Numbered from the stretch's first letter, positions 1-8,108 are shown. The stretch: 10,673 bases of DNA from Basidiobolus heterosporus B8920 (GCA_000697455.1 JNET01029866.1:1-10673), one strand, 5' to 3'. Notes: generated by a model from the sequence alone, not told the origin. Numbers and translations: made by a program.

Positions 1-414
1 CAGTGTCCTTCACACTACTAAGACAAACATCTAGACGCACCGAAGCTTTGGAAGCTAATTAAACGATCACCCCATCAAAGCTAAGCACGGATTTGTCTTG
101 AATTACTTTGTACATGAAAAAAAGCCATATTAAATGAGATTATCATCGTGAAAAAATTTCAACCTGGGTACAAATGCTTATACCAATTTAATAAATTCTG
201 ATTATTTTCGAAATAAATCAGGATAAATTACTGCCAATCAAACATAACTTAAAGCAGCTTATTTAGTTCATTGAAGGTGTTGAAAAAAATTGTCACTTAC
301 TTTCTTCTCTGGTTTTGGGAAATTAAAGTGGAAATAATAACGTACTCGTTGGAAGTTACTAAATCAAGTGCTATTCTTCATTCACCCTAGAGCACTTGGA
401 ACATCTGCCTAAAA
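1..414. other. Upstream region of the PPR gene, no gene seen
   Basis: AT-rich DNA before the first gene. I see no open frame of useful length, no RNA gene and no clear TATA box close to the start codon. It probably holds the promoter and 5' leader of the PPR gene that begins at 415, and perhaps the far end of a gene outside the window. The bases before the start codon (ctaaaaATG) have A at -3, a good context for fungal initiation. Confidence 0.5.
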
Positions 415-2713
415 ATGCTGCGCAGTTTGGCCCGACGTTCTGCGCTTTTAAATAAGTTGACTCAACCGAGAATTCAGCAAAATGTTCGATACTTTAGCAT
501 TGTCAGGCCTCTAGCTTCAGCAGTATCCAAAAAAATCTCAGGTACGTTTTACACTTAATATGGGCTGAAACTAAACATTTGTTCACCTATTTTTTATTAT
601 TTAGAGATCCAACCCACTGGCTTAAAAGGTCTTGGGGAGCAGGTGGCTGATAATTCTGTATCTAGCACTCTTCGTACTGAAATCAAAAATTTGGTATATG
701 AGAACGCATCTCCTTCTCTCGAATCCTTTCATCAGGCACTAAAGAGCTGTGCTGTAGAGGGTGACCTAAGAAGTGCACTTGAAGTTCTAAGCTTGATGTA
801 TAGTGAAACTACGGATAACTCTCGCTCTGTTGTACCATCATTCGAAACATACCAACTTCTACTTGAAACAGCCAAAGAGTCGACCGATGTTGATCTTAGC
901 ATATACCTTGTTAAAAGCATTCTACAAGGAAATGCTCCAATAGCCTTAGACCCCAACCAGCACTCCGAAGTTGCTTTAAATTTTAATGAACTCACCACGG
1001 AAAGTTTGGAAACCAATCTGGATATTTGGGAGTCATGTCTTGCTGCCTTGGTTTCCCCCAAAAAAATGTGGTTAGACGACTCCAGTCGCTTGGGTTCTGA
1101 AGCTCTGTGGGTATTGCAGAAAATGAAGGAAGTCGGAGTGAGGTCTTTCAACGAAAATATTTGGGGTCTTTTCATTCGGGTAAGACTTGTGTAAATCATT
1201 ATTGTTACTATGATTGCTTGTTATTCACACAATCAATGGCTAGACTCTTGGTTGCACCGGAAGCGAAGCCTCCATTCCTGGCGTATTACACCAACTTCTT
1301 GCAAGCGATGAAGCGATGACGCCCAGTATTTATTCGCAAGCCATCTGCGCCTATTCAAGATGTGGAAATCTTGTCAAAGCCATGGAGCTTTACGATGAAA
1401 TGGTTTCCATCTATGGTGCATCCCCTTACAAAGAACCTCTCTGGGCCCTTGCAATGAATACTAGCAAAGCGGGCGACCTCGTAAATACACAGAAATTGGC
1501 CTTGGCAGCTCGTGATCTCGATGCTGCATCCTCATCTGTAGAGGGATCGTATAGTTTTATGGCACACTTGTTAAGAGCCAATGTTAATGCAATTCGAAAG
1601 AAGACGGGGGTTCCTAAGCAGGATCTAATTAACCACTGGAGCTCGCTGGCTAATGAAATTAAAGCAGCGGAACAGATTGCCGACAAGGAATGCTATAGCC
1701 TCTACCTCAGTGGGTATGGATGTATGAATTTACTTGACTCTCGAAAATACCCTATCGACCACGTCAAACACATACTAGAGTCTGTTCAAAGTAACCCTAT
1801 CCTTCTTAGCCGAGAAGCATACCAAGCTGCAATAGCCGGTTATGCCCGAACAGGAGAATTTGCGAACAAGCCCAAGCTCAGATTACAGAAAATCCTCGAG
1901 ATCAACGAAATGATGATGGCTAGGGGATTCGAGTGCGATTCCACCACTTTTTATCACATGTTCGAGGCATGTCTACCTTATCAGGTGTTTGCGTACGGAC
2001 CTGAATCCAACATTACTTCCTTCCAAGGCGCCAATTTGAACTATCACTTTGATTGGTCTGTGTACGACATTGAGCGAATGATGATGAAGCAAGGAATCTC
2101 TCATAACCGGAAAACATTGTTGGCTATGTTTTATGCCCTCGCATTTGGTGGCCAGTACGAGTCTATCAAGCGTCGCTGGCGTGAACTGAGCCTTTCTCGG
2201 GTTCATCGTGACAAAGACCTTTATACCTCTTTGATTTCTATCCTCAAAGAAGATCCCAAAGAAGCGATTTATGCTTTAACCGTTGTACGTCATCAAATGT
2301 CGAGAGAAAACCCGCCTATTGAACCCGATGCTAATCTTTATGTACAGCTTCTTGACTGTTGCACATTAACGAAAGATACCTCGGCCACTCTTGATGTACT
2401 GGATGCTTTAAACAAAAGTAACATCCAGCCCACCGAAGCAATGTACGAAGCTCTAGTCAGGGCATGTCTAAGTGCGCCTAGATTACTTGACCGTGCGATG
2501 GGAGTGATCAATCGAGCCAAGGCCCACGAGATATCGCTTACAGATGCTACATGGGAGATGATGATCACGCATCTACTAACTAAGGAGAAAAACGTCAAGG
2601 AAGCCAGATACACATTTAATGCGTATACCTCGACTCGGCTAATGAACCGAATTCCACCCAATGACTGGATTCGTGTTATGCAAGCCGAATTCGAAAACAA
2701 AAAGCGAAAATGA
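415..2713 (+). CDS. Mitochondrial pentatricopeptide-repeat (PPR) protein, three exons
   Basis: Joining 415-541, 605-1179 and 1244-2713 gives 723 residues. Introns are 63 and 64 nt (GTACGT..TTAG, GTAAGA..CTAG); the first carries ACTAAAC as a likely branch site. The two long open stretches are in frame across both junctions, which supports one gene. Residues 1-42 contain many Arg, Lys and Ser and no acidic residue, with VRYFS at 24-28 resembling a processing-peptidase site, so mitochondrial import is inferred. The remainder is helical-repeat sequence of PPR type: the best unit is at about 261-295 (IYSQAICAYSRCGNLVKAME, then LYDEM), with further units near 80-150, 425-480, 519-560, 595-630 and 630-665. 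The C-terminus is Lys-rich (ENKKRK). PPR proteins bind single-stranded RNA; fungal ones act in mitochondrial transcript processing, stability or translation. Which RNA it serves, and whether it is a Ccm1/Dmr1-type orthologue, cannot be told here. The start is the first ATG giving a presequence. Confidence 0.87.
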
Positions 2714-3191
2714 ACATCACGTCTACCCACATTTCATCTCTTATCTCACATCCTTGTCCACATCTCTTTTGCCCTTTCATGTTCAAAGCACACCCATTTT
2801 ACTTTCATTCCCATCTTAGCATGTTTTGATTAATTTCATATCCATTCAGGCCATACTCACATTTCGGTTGTTCTCTATACAGCATAGACCACATTTTCAC
2901 ATCCTCACGGGATACATCGATCAGCCACATGTTTTTTTAATAAATCGCATTCGTCTTTTACAGTAGGTTTTCCCAAGAAATTTGGTACCTCCTTTTGTCC
3001 TTTGTCCATCGGTTGAAAGGAATTTTTTTTTGGCATCAATCAGTTTTCCGGGTGGATTTCGGTAGATTTTGGAGAATTTTAGAGAAAGATCAATCTTTTG
3101 ATGGACACGGGGTTCAAAGATTCAATAAAAGAAAATCGAATAAGAAACGCATGTCTTTCTCTCCAATTTATCGTACGTCCGTTCAATCGTA
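2714..3191. other. Intergenic region between the PPR gene and RPL18
   Basis: This stretch must hold the 3' end of the PPR transcript and the RPL18 promoter and leader. An AATAAA at 2939-2944 could be the PPR polyadenylation signal. A T-run lies at about 3022-3031, and a pyrimidine tract (tctttctctcc) at 3154-3164 could mark RPL18 transcription starts, as pyrimidine-rich starts are usual for ribosomal protein genes. I did not find a HomolD-type box (CAGTCACA). A 65-codon open frame at 2995-3192 lacks protein-like composition, but its last 14 codons form a separate short upstream ORF. Confidence 0.5.
2939..2944 (+). terminator. Possible polyadenylation signal AATAAA
   Basis: Exact AATAAA hexamer about 225 nt after the PPR stop codon. 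Fungal polyadenylation signals are loose, so this is only a candidate. Confidence 0.3.
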
Positions 3192-3192
3192 A
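3151..3192 (+). promoter_or_regulatory. Upstream ORF overlapping the RPL18 start codon
   Basis: An ATG at 3151 opens a 13-codon frame (MSFSPIYRTSVQS) that ends in TAA at 3190-3192. The last A of this stop is the first base of the RPL18 ATG, giving TAATG. If the mRNA starts upstream of 3151, ribosomes would finish this ORF exactly on the main start and could reinitiate. If transcription starts in the pyrimidine tract just after 3153, the ORF is not in the mRNA. The sequence alone cannot decide. Confidence 0.4.
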
Positions 3193-3887
3193 TGGTCAGT
3201 AATCAAGATTGATTTTTGTCGAATACATTACATCTCCAGACAGTGATCACCCAGAGGGATGGATGAATCGATAGAGTTTATGGAATACAAATTCATAGAG
3301 AAGTTACTAACTTTGTGGATTTTGGTTTTTAGGGTATCGACATTCAGAAACATCACGTTAAGAAGGGCAACAGAGCTGAGCCTCGTAGCCAAGATGTCTA
3401 CCTTCGTTTGTTGGTAAAGTTGTATCGCTTCCTTGCCCGTCGTACTGACGCCAACTTCAACAAAGTTATCTTGAAGCGCCTCTTTATGTCTCGCGTCAAC
3501 CGCCCACCTCTTTCCATCTCCCGCTTGGCCCGCTACGTCAAGGGTCAAGAGGGTAAGATCGCTGTTATCGTTGGTACCATTACTGACGATGAGCGTCTTT
3601 TGGAAGTTCCTAAGCTTACCGTCTGTGCTCTCCGTGTCACCAAGACCGCTCGTGCCAGAATCTTGAAGGCTGGTGGTGAAATCATCACTTTCGATCAATT
3701 GGCCCTTCGTTCTCCCACCGGTGCCAACACCGTTCTCTTGAGAGGTCCCAAGAACTCTCGTGAAGCCGTCAAGCACCGTGGTGCTGCTGGTGTTCCCAAG
3801 AGCCACGCTAAGCCCTATGTTCGTTCCAAGGGTCGCAAGTTCGAACGTGCCAGAGGTCGTCGTGCTAGCCGTGGTTACAAGAACTAA
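3192..3887 (+). CDS. RPL18: 60S ribosomal protein L18 (eL18), two exons
   Basis: Structural protein of the large cytosolic ribosomal subunit. Exon 1 is the ATG alone (3192-3194); exon 2 is 3333-3887; the product is 185 residues, as expected (human 188, yeast 186). The intron (3195-3332, 138 nt) starts GTCAGT, has a perfect TACTAAC at 3305-3311, and ends TTTAG 21 nt later. The joined start M-GIDIQKHH matches the conserved MG(I/V)D start of the family. Family blocks follow in order: [13 protein letters not shown] (27-39), [75 protein letters not shown] and the end GYKN. Codons are strongly biased (almost all Lys AAG, Arg mostly CGT, many C-ending), unlike the PPR gene, as expected for very high expression. 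An intron right after the start codon is common in fungal ribosomal protein genes. The C at donor position +3 is unusual. Confidence 0.96.
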
Positions 3888-3963
3888 GCGGTTAGACTTT
3901 TTCATTTTCACCGGTTGCTTTTGGTCTACTCTTGGTAGTATTATCATTTGGATGGTCATTCTT

Positions 3964-3969
3964 AATAAA
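3964..3969 (+). terminator. RPL18: Likely RPL18 polyadenylation signal AATAAA
   Basis: Exact AATAAA 77 nt after the RPL18 stop codon, in a T-rich context. Distance and composition fit a 3' end signal of a short, highly expressed mRNA. Confidence 0.5.
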
Positions 3970-4319
3970 AATTCCAGATATACGTTTGTTTACCAAGAAA
4001 ATTGTTTTCTAAAGTGTCGCACTGTTCATCAGTCATCATTACCAATCAGTGTTTGTAGTGAGTCTGTCCAATGTAGTATTACAACCACAAGCCAAACAGA
4101 TAAATACGTCAAAGTCTGGATCAACTCGATAAGCTCACTGGCTTAGGCACAGGTGACACCAATCGTTTGTTTGGATTTCAATTAATTACGTGGTTTTGTT
4201 AATGCAAAGAGTACAGTTGGATATGCTCTTATAACAGTACGGTGATTGGGAAGTGGTATCAAGAGATTCTCTTGGCCCAAGAATTCTAAACAATATGCAT
4301 ATGAGTCCAAGTGTACAAC

Positions 4320-4328
4320 ATGACTCAA
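4320..4328 (+). promoter_or_regulatory. Gcn4/CPC1-type element (ATGACTCAA) upstream of DAHP synthase
   Basis: TGACTCA at 4321-4327 is an exact match to the core bound by the bZIP factor Gcn4 (CPC1/CpcA in filamentous fungi), which induces amino-acid biosynthetic genes on starvation. With flanks it matches 8 of 9 positions of ATGACTCAT. It lies about 30 bp before the TATA run and about 90 bp before the start codon of an aromatic amino-acid gene, where such sites normally sit. A one-mismatch copy (TGAGTCC) lies at 4302-4308. Caution: exact cores also occur at 458-464 (inside the PPR coding region) and 5264-5270 (inside an intron), so the motif alone is not rare. Confidence 0.6.
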
Positions 4329-4356
4329 TCTACCCTTTGGTACCTGAGAGATTATG

Positions 4357-4367
4357 TATATATATAT
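4357..4367 (+). promoter_or_regulatory. TATA box of the DAHP synthase gene
   Basis: A TATATATATAT run 50 bp before the start codon. A TATA element this close implies a short 5' leader of perhaps 10-30 nt. It is the only clear TATA run in the region between RPL18 and this gene. Confidence 0.6.
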
Positions 4368-4416
4368 GCGGCATGGGTCCCTAGTCAGATTAGACATTTA
4401 ACCTTTCACTCACACT

Positions 4417-6266
4417 ATGGACTGCACTGATTTTGGCAATTTACTCAACCAGATTGAAACTGAAGCTGTCCATCAGGAGATATACCAACATAGAGAGTGG
4501 TCACCTTCCAGCTGGCGAGACAAGAAGGTTGCCCAAGATGTGGTGTACGAGAACCAGGAAGACCTAGAAAAAGTGATCAACAAACTTCGACATTTACCAC
4601 CCATGACCAGTCCACGAGAGATCAAGAATCTAAGAGAGCAACTAGCTGATGTTGCACTTGGCAAGTCCTTCCTCCTACAAGGTGGTGACTGTGCTGAACT
4701 ATTTGATTATTGCTCCCAAGAATCGATCGAGAACAAAATGAAGATTCTCCTCCGAATGAGTTTGATTTTAACCTGGGGTGCAAGAATGCCTGTAGTGAAA
4801 ATCGCTAGAATGGCGGGACAAGTAATGAAATCAAGTGAATTCTGCGGTCGTTGCATGGCACTAATCGAATTTTAAGTACGCTAAGCCACGCTCGAAACCC
4901 ACCGAAATAGTGGACGGCAAGGAAGTCCTTTCGTTCCGAGGTGAAAATGTAAATGGAGTTGATCCTCAGGATCGGAAACCAGATCCTCAACGACTCCTAA
5001 GGTAGATTGCACTGGCCGATCTGATGAAATCATTCACTAATAGCATCAATCAATCAACTAATATAATCAATCGATCGATCAATCGATCTTAGCGCATACT
5101 TTCACTCAGCTGCTTGTATCAACTATGTGAGAGCCATATTGCACTGTAAGTACGCATCAGTAACTATCTTAGAATCCTGCTTAAATTAATCAACATTCAT
5201 TTGGTCATTAGCAGGATTTGCTGGTTAGTAGACAATTTCTTCACCTCTTCTAAGCAGATCAAATGAGTCAACCACAAATCACTACCCAACCTCAATACAT
5301 AGATCTTCATGATCCTACATCCTGGGATCTTCAGCACTTTCGAAATACTCACGCAAGAGAAGAGTATCAATCCATAGCTAATCGGTTATCAGATGCCTTG
5401 AATTACATGGAAGTGGTAGGGATACATGCGTCGCAAAGCAACAACCTCGATTTCTTCCTATCTCATGAAGGCCTGATCCTTCCTTACGAAGAGGCGCTAA
5501 CCAGGAAGCAACCAGATCCGGACACACGCGAGATGAAATGGTACAACACAAGCACGCATTTCCTATGGATTGGCGACCGTACTAGACAGATCGATGGTGC
5601 CCATGTAGAATATTTCTCTGGCCTTGAGAATCCTATTGGTATCAAATGCGGGCCATCTATGGAACCAGAGGAATTATCGCGATTACTAGATATCATCAAC
5701 CCCAAAAAAGAAATCGGCAAAGTCACTTTAATCACCCGTTACGGATGCGACCTGGTAAGTTCGCCATAGATACGCACGAGGCAATTCATAATCACTCATC
5801 ATCCAATAGGTTGACAAGCACCTGCCTAGTCATATAGAAGCAGTTCAAAACTCTGGCCATATCGTTGTATGGGCATGTGATCCCATGCATGGAAAGTAAG
5901 TGAGCCCTGTTCAACACCCACCTTGATTGCACTCTCACCCAACTGAATCTCTCAACTCACAGCACTGAACAGTCCAGTTCGGGAGTGAAGACGCGTGATT
6001 TCCGCAATATCGTCCATGAGATAAGCCGTAGCTTTCAGATTCATCAAGAGTTTGGCAGAACTTTAAACGGTGTGCATCTAGAATTGACCGGGGACAGTGT
6101 GACGGAGTGCGTAGGTGGATTCATGGAATTAGACCATCATCAGCTTTCCCAAAACTACCAGACTTCATGCGACCCGCGATTAAATTATGAGCAATCTTTG
6201 GATGTAGCCTTGCTCATTGCTAAATACAACGAACGTAAGAGACGTGGCTCTACGAACCTGATATAG
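4417..6266 (+). CDS. Class II DAHP synthase (3-deoxy-7-phosphoheptulonate synthase), seven exons
   Basis: Catalyses phosphoenolpyruvate + erythrose 4-phosphate to DAHP, the first step of the shikimate pathway. Exons 4417-4821, 4877-5001, 5093-5145, 5212-5223, 5303-5754, 5810-5895 and 5963-6266 join to 478 residues, usual for the class II (AroAII) family; Neurospora aro-8 encodes a comparable enzyme. All junctions keep frame and restore family motifs: WSPSSWR (28-34), LLQGGDCAE (86-94), IARMAGQ/YAKPRS (129-141), SFRGENVNG, AYFHSAACIN, SGFADLHDP (195-203), WIGDRTRQIDGAH, NPIGIKCGPSM, TLITRYG, CDPMHGN, HLELTGDSVTEC and CDPRLNYEQSLD. By alignment from memory with the Mycobacterium tuberculosis enzyme, metal ligands are C92, H376, E418, D448 and phosphate/PEP contacts R131, K138, K313, R344, all present. 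Introns are 55, 91, 66, 79, 55 and 67 nt. Exon 4 is a 12-nt microexon. The start has a good context (A at -3, G at +4). No targeting peptide is seen, so it is probably cytosolic. Feedback sensitivity cannot be judged. Confidence 0.95.
5045..5088. repeat. AATC/GATC tetranucleotide-like tract in DAHP synthase intron 2
   Basis: The second intron contains a low-complexity run of AATC and GATC units (for example caatcaatcaac, then aatcaatcgatcgatcaatc). The probable branch site ACTAAT (5057-5062) lies inside it. The run makes this intron the longest in the gene (91 nt). Confidence 0.7.
5212..5223 (+). other. 12-nt microexon of the DAHP synthase gene
   Basis: Twelve bases (caggatttgctg) supply the conserved Ser-Gly-Phe-Ala-Asp segment (residues 195-199, the first and last codons split with neighbours). 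The flanking introns are 5146-5211 (GTAAGT..TTAG) and 5224-5302 (GTTAGT..ATAG). Without it the joined protein would read LHY-LHDP in frame but lack the four-residue block that class II enzymes keep here (plant enzymes have GGYA at this point). Reading straight on past 5223 meets a stop at once. Confidence 0.8.
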
Positions 6267-6365
6267 ATAATACTGGGTATACATACTAGGCACACACATG
6301 AACCGGATGTAAATAATACTAGTATAAATAATACTATTGAATATAGATAATACTAGGTATGCATA
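6261..6365. repeat. Spaced AT-rich repeats at the 3' end of DAHP synthase
   Basis: Two 25-bp copies beginning atatagataatact lie at 6261-6285 and 6341-6365, exactly 80 bp apart, differing at two positions. Two shorter relatives with core taaataatacta lie between them (about 6310-6336). The first copy covers the DAHP synthase stop codon (ATATAG), so the repeat has either grown from the gene end or invaded it. Confidence 0.75.
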
Positions 6366-6554
6366 TGGGTTGAGTATAAATCCCAAATCAATTAACCTCT
6401 ATGCGGGTGTTCGCGGATAAACCTTACTCGGAACAATCCAAGTGATTATTTCCAGGAAACAAATAAAGAAGCAATCGAAATTTCGATCGACATTTGAGAA
6501 CTGAATGCTATCGGATGTGGAGTCCCATTGTTGTTGACAAAGTATACCTTCTCG

Positions 6555-6592
6555 TATGTTGGTTCTCCTATGCTGGTTCTCTTATGCTGGTC
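6555..6592. repeat. 14-bp tandem repeat, about 2.7 copies
   Basis: Unit tatgctggttctct: copies at 6555-6568 (two differences), 6569-6582 and a partial copy at 6583-6592. Confidence 0.8.
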
Positions 6593-7010
6593 ATTGGCTC
6601 CGTTAAGCCCTTTTGGTGGCCTAGAATGCACTTTTGGTCAGGAATCGAGTTATAAGGTTCAAAATATGACTAATCATCGGGAAAAGGGATGGAATCGCAA
6701 ATCATTTGGTCTCTACTTTACTGTGTCGACCAATAGCAATATGTTATCAACCAATTCTATATAAGGTAAGCCTGTCGAGTTGATGTGTTCCTCGGTATAT
6801 AAATATAAAGGAAAACCTAGATAGATAGAATGAATCATATGATGTGCTAAGATAAGCGATTTGCCCATTATATTAAGATAGTCTTTAATAAGAGGGAAGG
6901 CAACCTAACCACAAGTAGTGACAATCTTGAATTAGTAGATTCTTGGATCTAAACCATTCAAAACCTTCTACCAGTCAATTTGCTGGCTTCACGTTCCCCC
7001 TAAAAATGGT

Positions 7011-7093
7011 TAAACTAGATAGTCTGACCTTGTATTAAGCATCCAATCTTGCTAAACTAGATAGTCTGACCTTGTATTAAGCATCCAATCTTG
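7011..7093. repeat. 42-bp tandem duplication, near-perfect
   Basis: The 41-base stretch 7011-7051 (starting taaactagatagtctgacc) is repeated without change at 7053-7093, with one base between. Identity over the full unit suggests a recent duplication. No gene spans it. Confidence 0.93.
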
Positions 7094-7333
7094 TTGCTTT
7101 AACTAGGAGAAGGTTTAGTGGCAACGGTAGCTAGGTGTTGCGAAAAAATGGTTGGGCTTGGAAAAGCAAAATGTCTATTGATTTTTACACTTAGTTCTAC
7201 GAGACATAGTTTTGTATGGCTGAACAATCCATATATATGCTAATTAATGTACATAATCAAAAGGTTGACGATGATACACGAAGGGTGGTGACGACAGGCA
7301 TGAAGATTAAGCAAATTCATGGGGGATTGGAGT

Positions 7334-7825
7334 TCAAGGCTCAGGAGAAAGGTTAACCCACTTAAGGCGAACTTTTTTCCCACGAGCTGGCTGTTGCTGA
7401 AGTGGCAAGTGCGTTCGCAGATGTCGTCGCAGGTTCGACTCTACATTAAAGCGTTTGTGGCATCCATGATAGCTACATTCGAATGGCTTCTCACCAGTAT
7501 GTGAGTACATGTGAATTCTTAGTGCGCTGGGTCTCTGAAAGCTTCGGGAGCATAACGTACACTGATGTCTTTTATTTGTTTCAAAGACGGCATCAGAAGG
7601 GGATGGTGAGCTACCTGCGGAGATGGATTGATTTAGTATTCCCGAACCATCTTCGTAGTCTTGGGTATCATCAGATTCTCGACAGAACAAGTCTTCCTGT
7701 TCATCAAGGATTTTCTCTGGGTATTCAATGGCAACCGATATGGTTTGGTCTACAGCATCATCTGAGGTGTTTAAAAGAAAAGCTATGTCGAGTCTTGAGA
7801 GGTCCCGTTTGCTTTTGCCGTCCAT
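7334..7825 (-). CDS. Small protein with two C2H2 zinc fingers
   Basis: A single-exon frame of 163 residues. It begins at the first ATG after an in-frame upstream TAA on the minus strand and ends in TGA. Finger 1 has ligands C89, C92, H105, H109 (CTLCSRSFQRPSALRIHMYS core); a TGEKP linker at 110-114 joins it to finger 2 with C117, C122, H135, H139 (FNVESNLRRHLRTH core). The linker and spacing are those of DNA-binding fingers, so a nuclear sequence-specific DNA-binding role is inferred. Residues 1-85 are acidic and Ser-rich with no fold I recognise, and could be an activation or interaction region; the tail after 140 has a Gln run and is basic (RGKKVRLK). Two-finger proteins with this SNLRRHLRTH pattern are common in early-diverging fungi, but target and physiological role are unknown. 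It is convergent with DAHP synthase. An additional 5' exon is possible but not required. Confidence 0.88.
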   Translation of the reverse strand: MDGKSKRDLSRLDIAFLLNTSDDAVDQTISVAIEYPEKILDEQEDLFCRESDDTQDYEDGSGILNQSISAGSSPSPSDAVFETNKRHQCTLCSRSFQRPSALRIHMYSHTGEKPFECSYHGCHKRFNVESNLRRHLRTHLPLQQQPARGKKVRLKWVNLSPEP

Positions 7826-7907
7826 ATTTAACTCGGAAGTAGTTTAATTGAACAGCAAATGGTAGATAAGAGTGAACTGATTGTTATTGCATAAGAAACA
7901 CGCACTC

Positions 7908-8081
7908 GAATTAAGTGAAGTAGTAGTAAAAAAGAACGAGAAAACAAATGACGAGGAATGAGAAGAATATGGAGGAGGATAGGTCTATGCAAATGTACAA
8001 ATAAATTAGAGAAGATAGGCTAGATAGAAGTTTGGAAACTAACGAGAGAAAATAGAAACTAAAAGGTAACAGTAAAGTAGC
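7908..8081 (-). promoter_or_regulatory. CT-rich leader or promoter tract of the zinc-finger gene
   Basis: The plus strand here is dominated by purines (runs such as aaaaaagaacgagaaaac and gaggaatgagaag), so the minus strand, in the direction of the zinc-finger gene, is a long CT-rich tract ending about 80 bp before its ATG. CT-rich leaders are common in fungal promoters and often set transcription starts. Function is inferred from position only. Confidence 0.45.
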
Positions 8082-8108
8082 CCTCTTATAATTAGTGCGG
8101 GCCTGGTA

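Larger units (their letters stand above)
3888..4416. other. Intergenic region between RPL18 and DAHP synthase
   Basis: Holds the RPL18 3' UTR with AATAAA at 3964-3969, followed by the DAHP synthase promoter. The latter includes a perfect 10-bp palindrome (atatgcatat, 4293-4302), a TGACTCA element at 4321-4327 and a TATA run at 4357-4367. Short open frames on both strands lack protein-like sequence and I do not call them. Confidence 0.6.
6267..7333. other. Intergenic region between the convergent DAHP synthase and zinc-finger genes
   Basis: About 1.07 kb without a supportable gene. It should contain both 3' UTRs. AATAAA at 6462-6467 could serve DAHP synthase. TATA-like stretches (ctatataagg near 6760, gtatataaatataaagg near 6796) are present but no credible ORF follows them. 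A 78-codon frame at 6528-6764 rests partly on a 14-bp tandem repeat and looks non-coding. Three local repeats are listed separately. Confidence 0.6.

Noticed and set aside
732-1199. 155-codon open frame antisense to the PPR gene
   Set aside because: Shadow of the PPR coding frame; no protein-like features. The same applies to the antisense frames at 1426-1686, 1973-2206 and 2338-2730.
1107-1319. 70-codon plus-strand frame bridging PPR exons 2 and 3
   Set aside because: It runs through the intron in another frame; splicing at 1180-1243 restores continuous PPR sequence.
3228-3959. 243-codon open frame antisense to RPL18
   Set aside because: It mirrors the strongly biased codons of RPL18, is rich in Thr, Ser, Leu and Val without family resemblance, and covers intron and UTR as well.
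5224-5257. 34-nt intron in the main DAHP synthase model
   Set aside because: First considered because it is in frame, but it inserts about 15 residues absent from bacterial and plant class II enzymes. The acceptor at 5302 gives SGFADLHDP and restores the expected spacing of the metal ligands.
6528-6764. 78-codon plus-strand ORF
   Set aside because: Partly generated by a 14-bp tandem repeat; no recognisable domain and no conserved-looking composition.
7385-7445. tRNA-like B box (ggttcgactct) with an A-box-like stretch before it
   Set aside because: It lies inside the coding region of the zinc fingers and no cloverleaf can be folded around it.
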